From: an uncultured Spirochaetia bacterium
GTDB taxonomy: Bacteria > Spirochaetota > Spirochaetia > SZUA-6 > Bin103
DNA: 64,000 bases
Direction of reading: 5' to 3'
NCBI GenBank assembly: GCA_958296075.1
Contig: CATQHW010000002.1
Coordinates: 1,116,001-1,180,000, forward strand
Numbering within the stretch: position 1 is the first letter of the stretch; each line of letters opens with the position of its first letter. The translations under genes and the position numbers were made by a program. Shown here piece by piece: positions 8,407 through 15,729 of the stretch. Below the pieces are notes generated by a model. The model had not been told where the DNA came from. It did not search any database and was given only the letters and a program-made list of their open reading frames with translations.

Positions 8407-9906
8407 TTGCAACGGCCTGAGCCCGGTCGGTGGGACAGCGCAGCCGACGGCGATTCGATCGCTGCGCTGCGCTGCGTCCGCGGGCGGGCCGTACACTTGG
8501 TCGGCGTCGCCGGACAGGGTATGTCGGCGCTCGCGGAGGTCTTGCGGGCGCGCGGCGCCGTCGTCACCGGCTCCGATGTCGACGAGCCGTTCTTCACCAC
8601 CCCGGTGCTGGCACGGGCCGGCGTGCCGGTGCTGCCGTTCGACCCCGGCAACGTGCGCGGCGTCGATCTGGTGGTCCACTCGGCGGCGTACGACCCGGAG
8701 CGCCATCCGGAGCTGCGCGCGGCGCGGGAGGCAGGCCTGCCGCTGCTCAACTACCCGCAGGCGCTGGGGGCGCTGTCCGCGCAGTGCAAGGCGATCGCGG
8801 TGTGCGGCGCGCATGGCAAGACCACCATCACCGCCATGCTCGGCACCCTGCTCGACGCCTTCGGGCTGCCGGCCACGGTGCTGGCCGGCAGCCCGGTGCG
8901 CAGCTTGGGCGACCGCAGCACCCTCAACCGCGGCACCGAGTTGCTCGCCGCGGAGACCTGCGAGTACCGGCGCCACTTCCTGCACTACCACCCGGATCAC
9001 ATCGTCCTGTCCGGCGTGGAGTGGGAGCACGTCGACTACTTCGCCGACTACGGCGACACGGTGGCCGCGTTCGTGCAGTTCTGCGGGCTGCTGCCGCGTG
9101 GCGGCGAGCTGATCTACGACGCCGACGATGCGGGCGCCGCCGGCGTCGCCGCGGCCGTTGGCGCCGAGCGGGCCGACGTGGTACGCACGCCGGTCGGCCG
9201 CGCCGCCCCCGGCCCCTATCGGCTGGACGGCGTCACGCTGTCCGCCGGCCGGACCGGCTTCCGGCTCGCCGCGTATCCCGGCGAGTTCGCCCTGCGCGTG
9301 CCCGGGCTCCATTCCGCCAAGGACGCGGCGCTGGCGGTCGCGGCCGCGACCGCCGCGTACCGCGGCCGGCGCGGCGGCTCGCCCGACTTCGACACCGTGT
9401 CACGGGGGCTGTCCCGGTTCGCCGGCACGCGGCGGCGCAGCGAGGTGGTGGGCGAGGCGGGCGGCGTCACCTTCGTCGAGGACTACGGACACCATCCCAC
9501 CGAGATCCGCGTGACGCTGAGCGGTCTGCGGCGCTTCTTCGCCGGCCGGCCGCTGGTCGTCGACTTCATGCCGCACACCTTTTCCCGTACCGAACGGCTG
9601 CTGGACGATTTCGCCACTGTCTTCGGCGACGCCGAGCGGGTCATACTGCACGACATCTATGCGTCGGCCCGCGAACGTAACGAATCCGGCATCTCGGGGA
9701 GGGACCTGTACCGCGCCGTCGAGCGCCGGCATCCTGCGGTCCGCTATGCGCCGGGTGTCGACGACGCCGAGTCCCTGCAGCTTGCGCAACGCTCGGTGCG
9801 CCCGGGTGACGTCTTCGTGACCATGGGAGCCGGGGACAACTGGAAGCTGGGGGAACGACTGCGCGCACGGCTGCAGGCCGGCGGCACGGCAGGCCGCGCG
9901 CGATGA
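8407..9906 (+). CDS. murC: UDP-N-acetylmuramate-L-alanine ligase
   Basis: MurC adds L-alanine to UDP-MurNAc in the cytoplasm, using ATP, as the first step of peptidoglycan stem peptide synthesis. The Rossmann-like start is HLVGVAGQGMSALAEVL. The ATP loop GAHGKTT lies near residue 133. A central-domain segment (AAETCEYRRHFLHYHP) and the C-terminal DYGHHPTEIRVT and MPHTFSRTERLL are all typical of MurC. No ATG precedes the conserved region, so the TTG at 8407 is taken as the start (499 residues). The gene thus starts almost directly after tRNA-Glu and is probably cotranscribed with it. Its stop overlaps the yicC start (ATGA). Confidence 0.88.
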   Translation: MQRPEPGRWDSAADGDSIAALRCVRGRAVHLVGVAGQGMSALAEVLRARGAVVTGSDVDEPFFTTPVLARAGVPVLPFDPGNVRGVDLVVHSAAYDPERHPELRAAREAGLPLLNYPQALGALSAQCKAIAVCGAHGKTTITAMLGTLLDAFGLPATVLAGSPVRSLGDRSTLNRGTELLAAETCEYRRHFLHYHPDHIVLSGVEWEHVDYFADYGDTVAAFVQFCGLLPRGGELIYDADDAGAAGVAAAVGAERADVVRTPVGRAAPGPYRLDGVTLSAGRTGFRLAAYPGEFALRVPGLHSAKDAALAVAAATAAYRGRRGGSPDFDTVSRGLSRFAGTRRRSEVVGEAGGVTFVEDYGHHPTEIRVTLSGLRRFFAGRPLVVDFMPHTFSRTERLLDDFATVFGDAERVILHDIYASARERNESGISGRDLYRAVERRHPAVRYAPGVDDAESLQLAQRSVRPGDVFVTMGAGDNWKLGERLRARLQAGGTAGRAR

Positions 9907-10784
9907 AGAGCATGACCGGTTTCGGGCGCGCTGAACGCCACGTCGACGGGGTCGACGTCACCGCGGAGGCCCGCAGTTACAACAACCGCTTCCTGGACGC
10001 CAGCGTCTCGGTGCCGCAGGGGCTCGCCGACGTGGAACCGGCGCTGCGGGCGATGATCGCCGGCCGGATGTCGCGCGGGCGCGTGGAGCTGCAGATGCGG
10101 GTCGCCGGTGCGGCGGCGCGGCCGCGCGTGAGCGCGGCGGCGGCGGCGGCGGCGGCCGACCTGGTGCGCGGGATCGCCCGCGCGGCGGGCCTGAGCGAGG
10201 ATATCACGGTCCGGGACCTGCTGGCCATCGACCGGCAGCTCGGCCTGGGCGTGGTCGAGGCGGAACGGAACGAGGACCAGGCGGGCGGGGTTCGCGCCGG
10301 CGCGCTGCAGGCGGCGGAACACGCTCTGCGGCATCTGGACGCCGAGCGCGAGCGGGAAGGGGCGGAGCTGGCAGCCGATCTGTCGCTCTGTCTGCAGCGG
10401 GTAGAGGCGGAAGCGTGCCGGCTCTCCGGCCTGGCGGCGGCGTGGCAGGAACGGTTGGAGCGCGACGTGAAGGCGCGGATGGACCGGCTTCTGGCCTCCG
10501 CCGATGCCGCCGACCGGGTGGTCCCCGCGGTCGCCGTGCTGTTGGCGCGGTCCGATGTCAACGAGGAGCTGCAGCGACTGCGCGCGCACCTGAGCGGCAT
10601 GCGCGACGGCATGGCCGGCGTCGAGGGCCCGCACGGCAAGAAGCTCGAGTTCTATTGTCAGGAGGTGCTCCGCGAGGCCAACACGATCGTCGCCAAGGCG
10701 GCGTCGGCCGAGGTGGACGGCCACGTGCTGGCGATCAAGGAGAACGTCGAGCGCATGCGCGAGCAACTGCGCAATGTCGAGTGA
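9903..10784 (+). CDS. yicC: YicC/YloC-family endoribonuclease
   Basis: The N-terminus MKSMTGFGRAE is the signature of the YicC family, recently shown in other bacteria to be an endoribonuclease. The protein has 293 residues and two recognisable halves: an N-terminal YicC domain with NNRFLDASVSVPQ, and a C-terminal DUF1732 region with DVNEELQRLRAHL, then GKKLEFYCQEVLREANTIVAKA. An alanine stretch (about 78-86) is encoded by a GCG trinucleotide run. It overlaps murC by ATGA and the next gene by 11 bp, so it is translated as part of the same operon. Confidence 0.92.
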   Translation: MKSMTGFGRAERHVDGVDVTAEARSYNNRFLDASVSVPQGLADVEPALRAMIAGRMSRGRVELQMRVAGAAARPRVSAAAAAAAADLVRGIARAAGLSEDITVRDLLAIDRQLGLGVVEAERNEDQAGGVRAGALQAAEHALRHLDAEREREGAELAADLSLCLQRVEAEACRLSGLAAAWQERLERDVKARMDRLLASADAADRVVPAVAVLLARSDVNEELQRLRAHLSGMRDGMAGVEGPHGKKLEFYCQEVLREANTIVAKAASAEVDGHVLAIKENVERMREQLRNVE

Positions 10785-11403
10785 CCGGCCGGTGTCGCCC
10801 GATCGCGCGGCGACCCGCTCCCCGGCGGCGGCGCGGGGCGAAGATGGCCGGATGAGCGGAGCCGGCCGCGCGGGCCCGCTGGTGATCACGATTTCGGGCA
10901 AGTCGGGCTGCGGCAACTCCACGGTGTCGCGCCTGGTCGCCGAGCGGATCGGCTTGCGGTTGATCAACTTCACCCTGCGCGATCTGGCGCGCGAGCGCGG
11001 ATTGAGCTTCGAGCAGCTCTGGGAACGCGCCGAGTACGACCAGTCGGTCGACCACGAACTCGACGGCCGGCTGGTGGAGCTGGCCGCCGAGGGCGGGTGC
11101 GTGGTCGGCACGCGGCTGGCGATCTGGCTGCTCGACGAGCAGGATCTATCGGTCTACCTGGAAGCGTCGCAGCAGACGCGGGCGGCGCGCATCGCTTCGC
11201 GGGAGGCGATATCGTACCGCGCCGCGCTCGCCGCCACCGGCGCGCGCGACCGCCTCGACCGCAATCGTTATCTGCGACTGTACGACATCGACATCGGCGA
11301 CGCCTCGCATGCCGACCTCGTCGTCGACACCGAAGACCTCGACCAGCACGCGGTCGTCGGCAAGATCATGGAGGCGCTGCGGTCGCGCAACCTCCTCGAC
11401 TGA
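10774..11403 (+). CDS. Cytidylate kinase-like protein with variant P-loop
   Basis: This 209-residue protein resembles short (archaeal-type) CMP kinases: ITISGKSGCGNSTVSRLVAE near residue 35, then a lid-like region and a C-terminal DLVVDTEDLD. CMP kinases move phosphate from ATP to (d)CMP. The Walker A motif reads GKSGCGNST, with Asn in place of the invariant Lys. Either the enzyme tolerates this or the role has changed. An ATG at 10852, which gives MSGAGRAGPLVITISG, may be the true start, because the extra N-terminus is not conserved in character. The gene lies between yicC and rpoZ, a common location for nucleotide kinases. Confidence 0.7.
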   Translation: MSSDRPVSPDRAATRSPAAARGEDGRMSGAGRAGPLVITISGKSGCGNSTVSRLVAERIGLRLINFTLRDLARERGLSFEQLWERAEYDQSVDHELDGRLVELAAEGGCVVGTRLAIWLLDEQDLSVYLEASQQTRAARIASREAISYRAALAATGARDRLDRNRYLRLYDIDIGDASHADLVVDTEDLDQHAVVGKIMEALRSRNLLD

Positions 11404-11441
11404 GGCTCCTCGACTGCATCGGTCCGCCGCCGGGAGTCCGT

Positions 11442-11471
11442 TTGCCTGGTGCCGGCCGAATGCCGTACCTT
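11442..11471 (+). promoter_or_regulatory. Putative sigma70 promoter of rpoZ
   Basis: TTGCCT and TACCTT are separated by 18 bp. The -10 box ends eight bases before the rpoZ ATG at 11480, and there is no Shine-Dalgarno. A leaderless rpoZ mRNA is inferred. Confidence 0.4.
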
Positions 11472-11479
11472 GACGGCCC

Positions 11480-11680
11480 ATGATTCTGCCTCTTGATCTC
11501 CTGGTAGCCGACGACTCGAACCGCTACGAGCTCTGCTCGGCGGCCATGCGCCGCGCCAATCAGCTCAGCCTTGCCGCCGATGAGGACGTGGAAGCCAACG
11601 GCGGCAAGGTGGTCTCCACCGCGGTCAAGCAGATACTGACCCGCAAGGTCCGCTACGAGATAGAACGCACCGGACCGTAG
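11480..11680 (+). CDS. rpoZ: RNA polymerase omega subunit
   Basis: This small protein of 66 residues has the omega-subunit outline: PLDLLVADDSNRYELCSAAMRRANQL, a spacer, then a conserved helix ending in VSTAVKQILTRKVRYEI. Omega helps assemble core RNA polymerase around beta-prime. Spirochaetal omega proteins are similarly short. It lies between the cmk-like gene (77 bp upstream) and miaA (30 bp downstream), a frequent neighbourhood for rpoZ. A TACCTT hexamer eight bases before the ATG and the lack of a ribosome binding site suggest a start codon at the transcript 5' end. Confidence 0.85.
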   Translation: MILPLDLLVADDSNRYELCSAAMRRANQLSLAADEDVEANGGKVVSTAVKQILTRKVRYEIERTGP

Positions 11681-11709
11681 CCCCGAAGCCGGCGCCGCGG
11701 CAGCCGCTC

Positions 11710-12726
11710 GTGGGCGCCCCCCGTTACCGCCGGGCGATCCCGGTGATCTTTGGACCGACCGCGGTCGGCAAGTCGGCAGCGATCGCCGCGGTGGCCGGCC
11801 CGCGTGACGAGGTCGTCAGCGCCGATGCCTTGCAGGTCTACCGCCATCTCGACATCGGCACCGCCAAACCGACCCGCGCCGAGCGCGCACGCTTCCGCCA
11901 TCATCTGATCGACATCGCCGATCCTGGCGAGCAGTTCGACGCCGGCCGCTTCGTCCGTCACGCGGAGGGCGCGCTGGCCGACATCGCCGCCCGCGGCCGG
12001 CGCGCGCTGGTCGCCGGCGGATGCGCGTACTACCTGCGCTCGCTGGTCTGCGGACTGCCGGAATCGCCGCGCGGCGATCCGGCCATCCGCGCCGGTCTGA
12101 CCCGGCGCCTGCGCGCCCAGGGCAGGGAGTCGTTGCGCCGCGAGCTGGAGGCGGCCGACCCGGAGTCGGCGCGGCGCATCCACGCGAACGACTCCTACCG
12201 GATCGTGCGCGCCCTGGAGGTCCTGGCCGCCGCCGGCCGGCCGCTTTCCTCGTTTCACGTACCGGATCGCCCCGCCGACCCCGGCCGGTTCCGGCTGATC
12301 GGGCTGCAGCGCCCGCGCGATGAGCTGGTCCGGCGCATCGACGCGCGCGTCGATGCGATGCGCGCCGCCGGACTGGCCGAAGAGGTGCAGGAGCTGTTGG
12401 CGCGCGGCTATCCCCCGAGCTGCCCGGGGCTGCGCGGCATCGGCTACCGGGAGCTGGCGGCAGCGATTGGAGCGGTCGGAGCGGCCTCTTCGCAGGTCTG
12501 GGATGCCATCAAGCGCAGCACGCGTCGCTACGCCAAGCGCCAGATGACCTTCTTTCGGTCGCTGCCGGGCGTGCGGTGGATCGCCGCCGACGATCGCGAC
12601 GCGCTGCAGGCGCTGATCGACGGCACGCCCGCGCATCGATCGGTTGACAACGGCCGGCATGATGCCGATACTCAGGCCACCCCATCGAACACCTGCAACA
12701 GGAGCGCTGATGCCTTGCGGTCGTAA
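11710..12726 (+). CDS. miaA: tRNA dimethylallyltransferase
   Basis: MiaA adds a dimethylallyl group to A37 of tRNAs that read UNN codons. The P-loop VIFGPTAVGKSA is at about 11-22, followed by SADALQVYRHLDIGTAKP (the substrate loop; the usual D-S-x-Q is S-A-D-A-L-Q here) and FRHHLIDIADPGEQFDAGRF. The C-terminal CPGLRGIGYRELA and STRRYAKRQMTFFR are diagnostic. The start is GTG 11710. The last 30 residues are not conserved in character. The gene end overlaps the small basic ORF at 12710-12799, which has its own ribosome binding site inside miaA. Confidence 0.93.
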   Translation: MGAPRYRRAIPVIFGPTAVGKSAAIAAVAGPRDEVVSADALQVYRHLDIGTAKPTRAERARFRHHLIDIADPGEQFDAGRFVRHAEGALADIAARGRRALVAGGCAYYLRSLVCGLPESPRGDPAIRAGLTRRLRAQGRESLRRELEAADPESARRIHANDSYRIVRALEVLAAAGRPLSSFHVPDRPADPGRFRLIGLQRPRDELVRRIDARVDAMRAAGLAEEVQELLARGYPPSCPGLRGIGYRELAAAIGAVGAASSQVWDAIKRSTRRYAKRQMTFFRSLPGVRWIAADDRDALQALIDGTPAHRSVDNGRHDADTQATPSNTCNRSADALRS

Positions 12727-12799
12727 ACGCAAGCGGCACAAGATCGCTACACACAAACGAAAGAAAAAGCTGCGCAAGAATCGCCACAAGAAGGGTTAG
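12710..12799 (+). CDS. AURKAIP1/COX24-type tiny basic ribosomal protein candidate
   Basis: This 29-residue ORF begins MPCGRKRKRHKIATHKRKKK; the rest, LRKNRHKKG, is equally rich in Lys and Arg. It matches my memory of the small AURKAIP1/COX24-domain proteins of spirochaetes and Bacteroidetes, relatives of mitochondrial mS38 and mycobacterial bS22 that bind rRNA. AGGAG at 12700-12704 lies five bases before the ATG, one of the best ribosome binding sites in the window. Codon use (AAA, ACA, AAG) is much less GC-rich than in neighbours, as expected for a highly expressed ribosomal gene. It overlaps the 3' end of miaA by 17 bp in another frame. Confidence 0.75.
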   Translation: MPCGRKRKRHKIATHKRKKKLRKNRHKKG

Positions 12800-12821
12800 C
12801 GCGTAGTCCGTCCTGCCGGCT

Positions 12822-13748
12822 ATGAAGCCTTGCCACCGCGGCCGTGCGGCCGGATCGTCGGTGGACGGTCGACTCGTGCGGTTGCTCTGGCACGGGGCCG
12901 GTCCGCCGGAGGCGGCAACGGACGGCGAACGCTTCCTGGACCTGCGCCGCAAGGCGGTCATGGGCGTGATAAATCGCACGCCGGACTCGTTCTTTCCCCC
13001 CAGCCGGTACGCGTCGGTCGGGGAGGCGTGCCGGCAGGCGCTGGCAATGGCGGCGCGCGGCGCGGCGATCGTCGATATCGGCGGCGAGTCGACGCGGCCG
13101 GGATCGGATCCCGTGGACGCCGGCGAGGAACGGGGCCGCGTGGTGCCGGTCATCGAGCGCCTGCGCGCCGCGTCCGGCGTCGCCATATCGATCGACACCC
13201 GGAAGCCGGCGGTGGCCGAGTCCGCCCTGAACGCCGGTGCCGATCTGATCAACGACGTCTCCGCGTTGGCGGACCCCGCCATGCGCGCGCTGGCCGCCGA
13301 GCGCGGCGTCCCCGTGGTGCTGATGCACATGCGCGGCGCGCCCAAGACCATGCAGCGCGCCCCGCACTACCACGCGGTCGTCGAAGAGGTCATGGACGAG
13401 CTGCAGCGCGCGATCGATCGGGCGCTGGCGGCCGGCGTAGGCGAGCGCCAGATCATCGTCGATCCCGGCATCGGCTTCGGCAAACGGGTCGAGGACAACC
13501 TGGCGATCCTCCGCGAGGTCGGCGCGTTCCGCCGGCTGGGCCGTCCCGTGCTGCTGGGGTTGTCCCACAAGTCGTTTCTTGGCAAGGTCCTGGGCGACCG
13601 GCCGGCGGACGGCCGGCAGGCCGCCACGATCGCCGCCGGGTGTCTTGCCCTGGCTGCCGGGGCCGATATCATTCGCGTGCATGACGTGGCTGCCGCCGCC
13701 GACACCGTCCGGCTGCTGGAGGCGGTGAAGAGAGGGACGATCCGGTGA
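12822..13748 (+). CDS. folP: Dihydropteroate synthase
   Basis: FolP joins p-aminobenzoate to dihydropterin pyrophosphate in folate synthesis. The TIM-barrel motifs are in order: VMGVINRTPDSFF (about 47-58), VDIGGESTRPGSDPV (about 86), SIDTRKPAVAESAL, LINDVSAL and VPVVLMHMRG. Late motifs are IIVDPGIGFGKRVEDNL and the LLGLSHKSFLG loop. There are 308 residues, with about 45 before the first barrel strand. Its stop overlaps the acpS start (GTGA), so folP and acpS are translationally coupled. Confidence 0.95.
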   Translation: MKPCHRGRAAGSSVDGRLVRLLWHGAGPPEAATDGERFLDLRRKAVMGVINRTPDSFFPPSRYASVGEACRQALAMAARGAAIVDIGGESTRPGSDPVDAGEERGRVVPVIERLRAASGVAISIDTRKPAVAESALNAGADLINDVSALADPAMRALAAERGVPVVLMHMRGAPKTMQRAPHYHAVVEEVMDELQRAIDRALAAGVGERQIIVDPGIGFGKRVEDNLAILREVGAFRRLGRPVLLGLSHKSFLGKVLGDRPADGRQAATIAAGCLALAAGADIIRVHDVAAAADTVRLLEAVKRGTIR

Positions 13749-14137
13749 TCCTGGGGCTGGGAATCGACGTGGTCCACCCGCGGCGGTTGCGCCGCTGGCA
13801 GGAGTCGGCCGGCCTGTTCGAGCGGTTCTATCACCCCGACGAACTGGCGGAGTGCCGCGCGAAGGGCGACGGCGGGCTGTTGTCGCTGGCGGCCCGGTTC
13901 GCGGCCAAGGAGGCGTTCGGCAAGGCGTTGGGGTCGGGCATGCGCGGCATGGCGTTGCGCGACATCGTCGTGACCAACGGCCCGGCCGGCCGGCCGGTGC
14001 TGCGGGCGATCGGCACCGCCCGGAAAGCTCTGGCGGCGGCCGGCGGCGCGGAAGTGCTGATCTCTCTGTCGCATGAGGAGGAAGCGGCCATCGCCGTGGT
14101 GATCATTCAGGGCCGCGCGCCGCGCGCCGGCGGCTGA
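13745..14137 (+). CDS. acpS: Holo-[acyl-carrier-protein] synthase
   Basis: AcpS transfers 4'-phosphopantetheine from CoA to the serine of acyl carrier protein. The Mg-binding Asp is in GLGIDVV (about 4-10) and the second motif is ARFAAKEAFGKALGSG (about 57-72). ISLSHEEEAAIAVVI near the end is the usual closing strand. The length of 130 residues is normal. It uses a GTG start overlapping the folP stop; truA follows after 13 bp. Confidence 0.93.
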   Translation: MILGLGIDVVHPRRLRRWQESAGLFERFYHPDELAECRAKGDGGLLSLAARFAAKEAFGKALGSGMRGMALRDIVVTNGPAGRPVLRAIGTARKALAAAGGAEVLISLSHEEEAAIAVVIIQGRAPRAGG

Positions 14138-14150
14138 TCGGTCCTGCGGC

Positions 14151-14993
14151 GTGCAACGCACCATTCGCGCCACGGTCGCCTACGACGGCACCGACTTCGC
14201 CGGCTGGCAGATCCAGGATGCGCAGCGCACGGTGCAGGGCGTGCTGGAAGGGGCGCTCGCGCGCATGCACGGCCATCGCGTGCGGGTCACCGCCGCCGGA
14301 CGCACCGACGCCGGCGTGCACGCGCTGGGCCAGGTGGCGAGCTTCCGCACCGGCATCGACAGCCTCACGCCGGCGGTGCTGCCGCGCGCCATCAACTCGT
14401 TCCTGCCCGACGACGTGCGGGTGATCGACGCGGCCGGCGCCGCCGGCGGGTTCGACGCGCGGCGCTCGGCGCTCTTGCGGGCGTACCGCTACCAGTTGCT
14501 GCCGGGCCGGCAGCTTCCGCATGCGCGGCGCTATACGCTCTGGGTGCGCCGCACGCTCCGCCTGGAGGCGCTCAACCGGATGGCGGCGGCGATCGTCGGC
14601 GAACATGACTTCACGACCTTCGCCGCCGCCGGCGCGTCCGGAGCGGCGGTGCGGCGCGTGGAGCAGGCGTCGTTCTTCGCGGAGGGGCCGCTGATCGTGT
14701 TCCGCATCGCCGCCCGGTCGTTTCTGTGGAAGATGGTGCGCAGCCTGGTCGGCACCATGCTGGCGCTGGAAGCCGAGTGCGGGGCCGACGCCGCCGCTCC
14801 TCGAGCGCGGATGGCCGAGCTGTTGGCGGAGCCGAGTCGGGAGCGGGTCGGGCAGACCGCGCCGGCCTGGGGACTGTTCCTGGATCGCGTCTGGTACGCC
14901 GGAGACCCGCCGTTCACCGGCGCGCTCCCGTACGAACGCGATCGCGGCGCAGCCGCTCCGGCGGACTCCGCCGGCGGTGCGGCGAGCCTATGA
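14151..14993 (+). CDS. truA: tRNA pseudouridine(38-40) synthase
   Basis: TruA makes pseudouridine at positions 38-40 of the tRNA anticodon arm. The N-terminal TVAYDGTDFAGWQIQ, the catalytic AAGRTDAGVHALGQVASF (Asp near residue 53), and FDARRSALLRAYRYQL are all family motifs. ARSFLWKMVRSLVGTM lies in the C-terminal domain. It has 280 residues and a GTG start. The stop overlaps the udg start (ATGA), which places it in a tight operon running from folP through the PASTA protein. Confidence 0.95.
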   Translation: MQRTIRATVAYDGTDFAGWQIQDAQRTVQGVLEGALARMHGHRVRVTAAGRTDAGVHALGQVASFRTGIDSLTPAVLPRAINSFLPDDVRVIDAAGAAGGFDARRSALLRAYRYQLLPGRQLPHARRYTLWVRRTLRLEALNRMAAAIVGEHDFTTFAAAGASGAAVRRVEQASFFAEGPLIVFRIAARSFLWKMVRSLVGTMLALEAECGADAAAPRARMAELLAEPSRERVGQTAPAWGLFLDRVWYAGDPPFTGALPYERDRGAAAPADSAGGAASL

Positions 14994-15727
14994 GCGACCT
15001 GCGCGCGGCCTACTGGCGGCTGTTGCGGCTGACCGAGGACTACTTCGACGGCCAGACGCGCGGCGAGCGCCGGTACGCCGTCCCGGAGCTCCCGGCGCCG
15101 GCGCCGGCGCCGGCCCGGCAGCCGGCGGCCGGCGCGGCCCGCGGCGCGCTGCCGGCGCGGCCCGCGGCGAACGGGGAGACGCTGAGCCGCGTCGCCGGCG
15201 AGGTGGCCGCTTGCCGGCTCTGCCGGTTGTGCGAAGGGCGTACCAACGCGGTCCCCGGCGAGGGCGTTCCCAACCCGGCGGTGATGGTGATCGGCGAGGG
15301 GCCGGGCGCGGTCGAGGACCGCAGCGGCCGGCCGTTCGTGGGGCCGGCGGGCCGCTACCTCGACCGCTGGCTGGCGGCGATCGAGCTCGACCGCCGCCGG
15401 AACTGCTTCATCGCCAACGTCGTCAAGTGCCGGCCGCCCGGCAACCGGGATCCCAATCCGGACGAGGTCGCCGCCTGCATGCCGTATCTGGCGCGGCAGA
15501 TCGACCTGCTGCGGCCGCGCGCGCTGCTCGCCGTGGGGAGGGTCGCCGCCGATCGCCTGCTCGGCGTGGCCCGGCCGCTGGCCGCGCACCGCGCCGGGCG
15601 GTACGAGCACCGCGGCCGGCCGCTGTTCGTGACCTACCACCCGAGCGCCGTGCTGCGCGATCCATCGCTGCGGGCGCCGGTCTGGGAGGACCTGAGGAAG
15701 CTGCGCGCCTTTCTCGATGGAGCCTGA
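14990..15727 (+). CDS. Uracil-DNA glycosylase, family 4/5 (Fe-S)
   Basis: This enzyme removes uracil from DNA. The iron-sulfur cluster ligands are visible as CRLC near residue 75 and, later, KC followed by a Cys 16 residues on (near 145-161). Motif A reads MVIGEGPGAVEDRSGRPFVGP (GEGPG near 102) and motif B reads YHPSAVLRDPSLR (near 215), as in thermophile-type family 4 enzymes. A Pro/Ala-rich linker (about 27-60) precedes the domain, partly encoded by GCGCCG hexamer repeats. It starts at an ATGA overlap with truA, and priA follows 2 bp after its stop. Confidence 0.9.
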   Translation: MSDLRAAYWRLLRLTEDYFDGQTRGERRYAVPELPAPAPAPARQPAAGAARGALPARPAANGETLSRVAGEVAACRLCRLCEGRTNAVPGEGVPNPAVMVIGEGPGAVEDRSGRPFVGPAGRYLDRWLAAIELDRRRNCFIANVVKCRPPGNRDPNPDEVAACMPYLARQIDLLRPRALLAVGRVAADRLLGVARPLAAHRAGRYEHRGRPLFVTYHPSAVLRDPSLRAPVWEDLRKLRAFLDGA

Positions 15728-15729
15728 GC

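Noticed and set aside
10130..10156. GCG trinucleotide run in yicC as a phase-variation site
   Set aside because: Three-base units change only the length of a poly-Ala stretch and cannot switch the frame.
15090..15120. GCGCCG hexamer run in the uracil-DNA glycosylase gene as a regulatory repeat
   Set aside because: It encodes a Pro/Ala linker in frame and resembles ordinary GC-rich linker coding.
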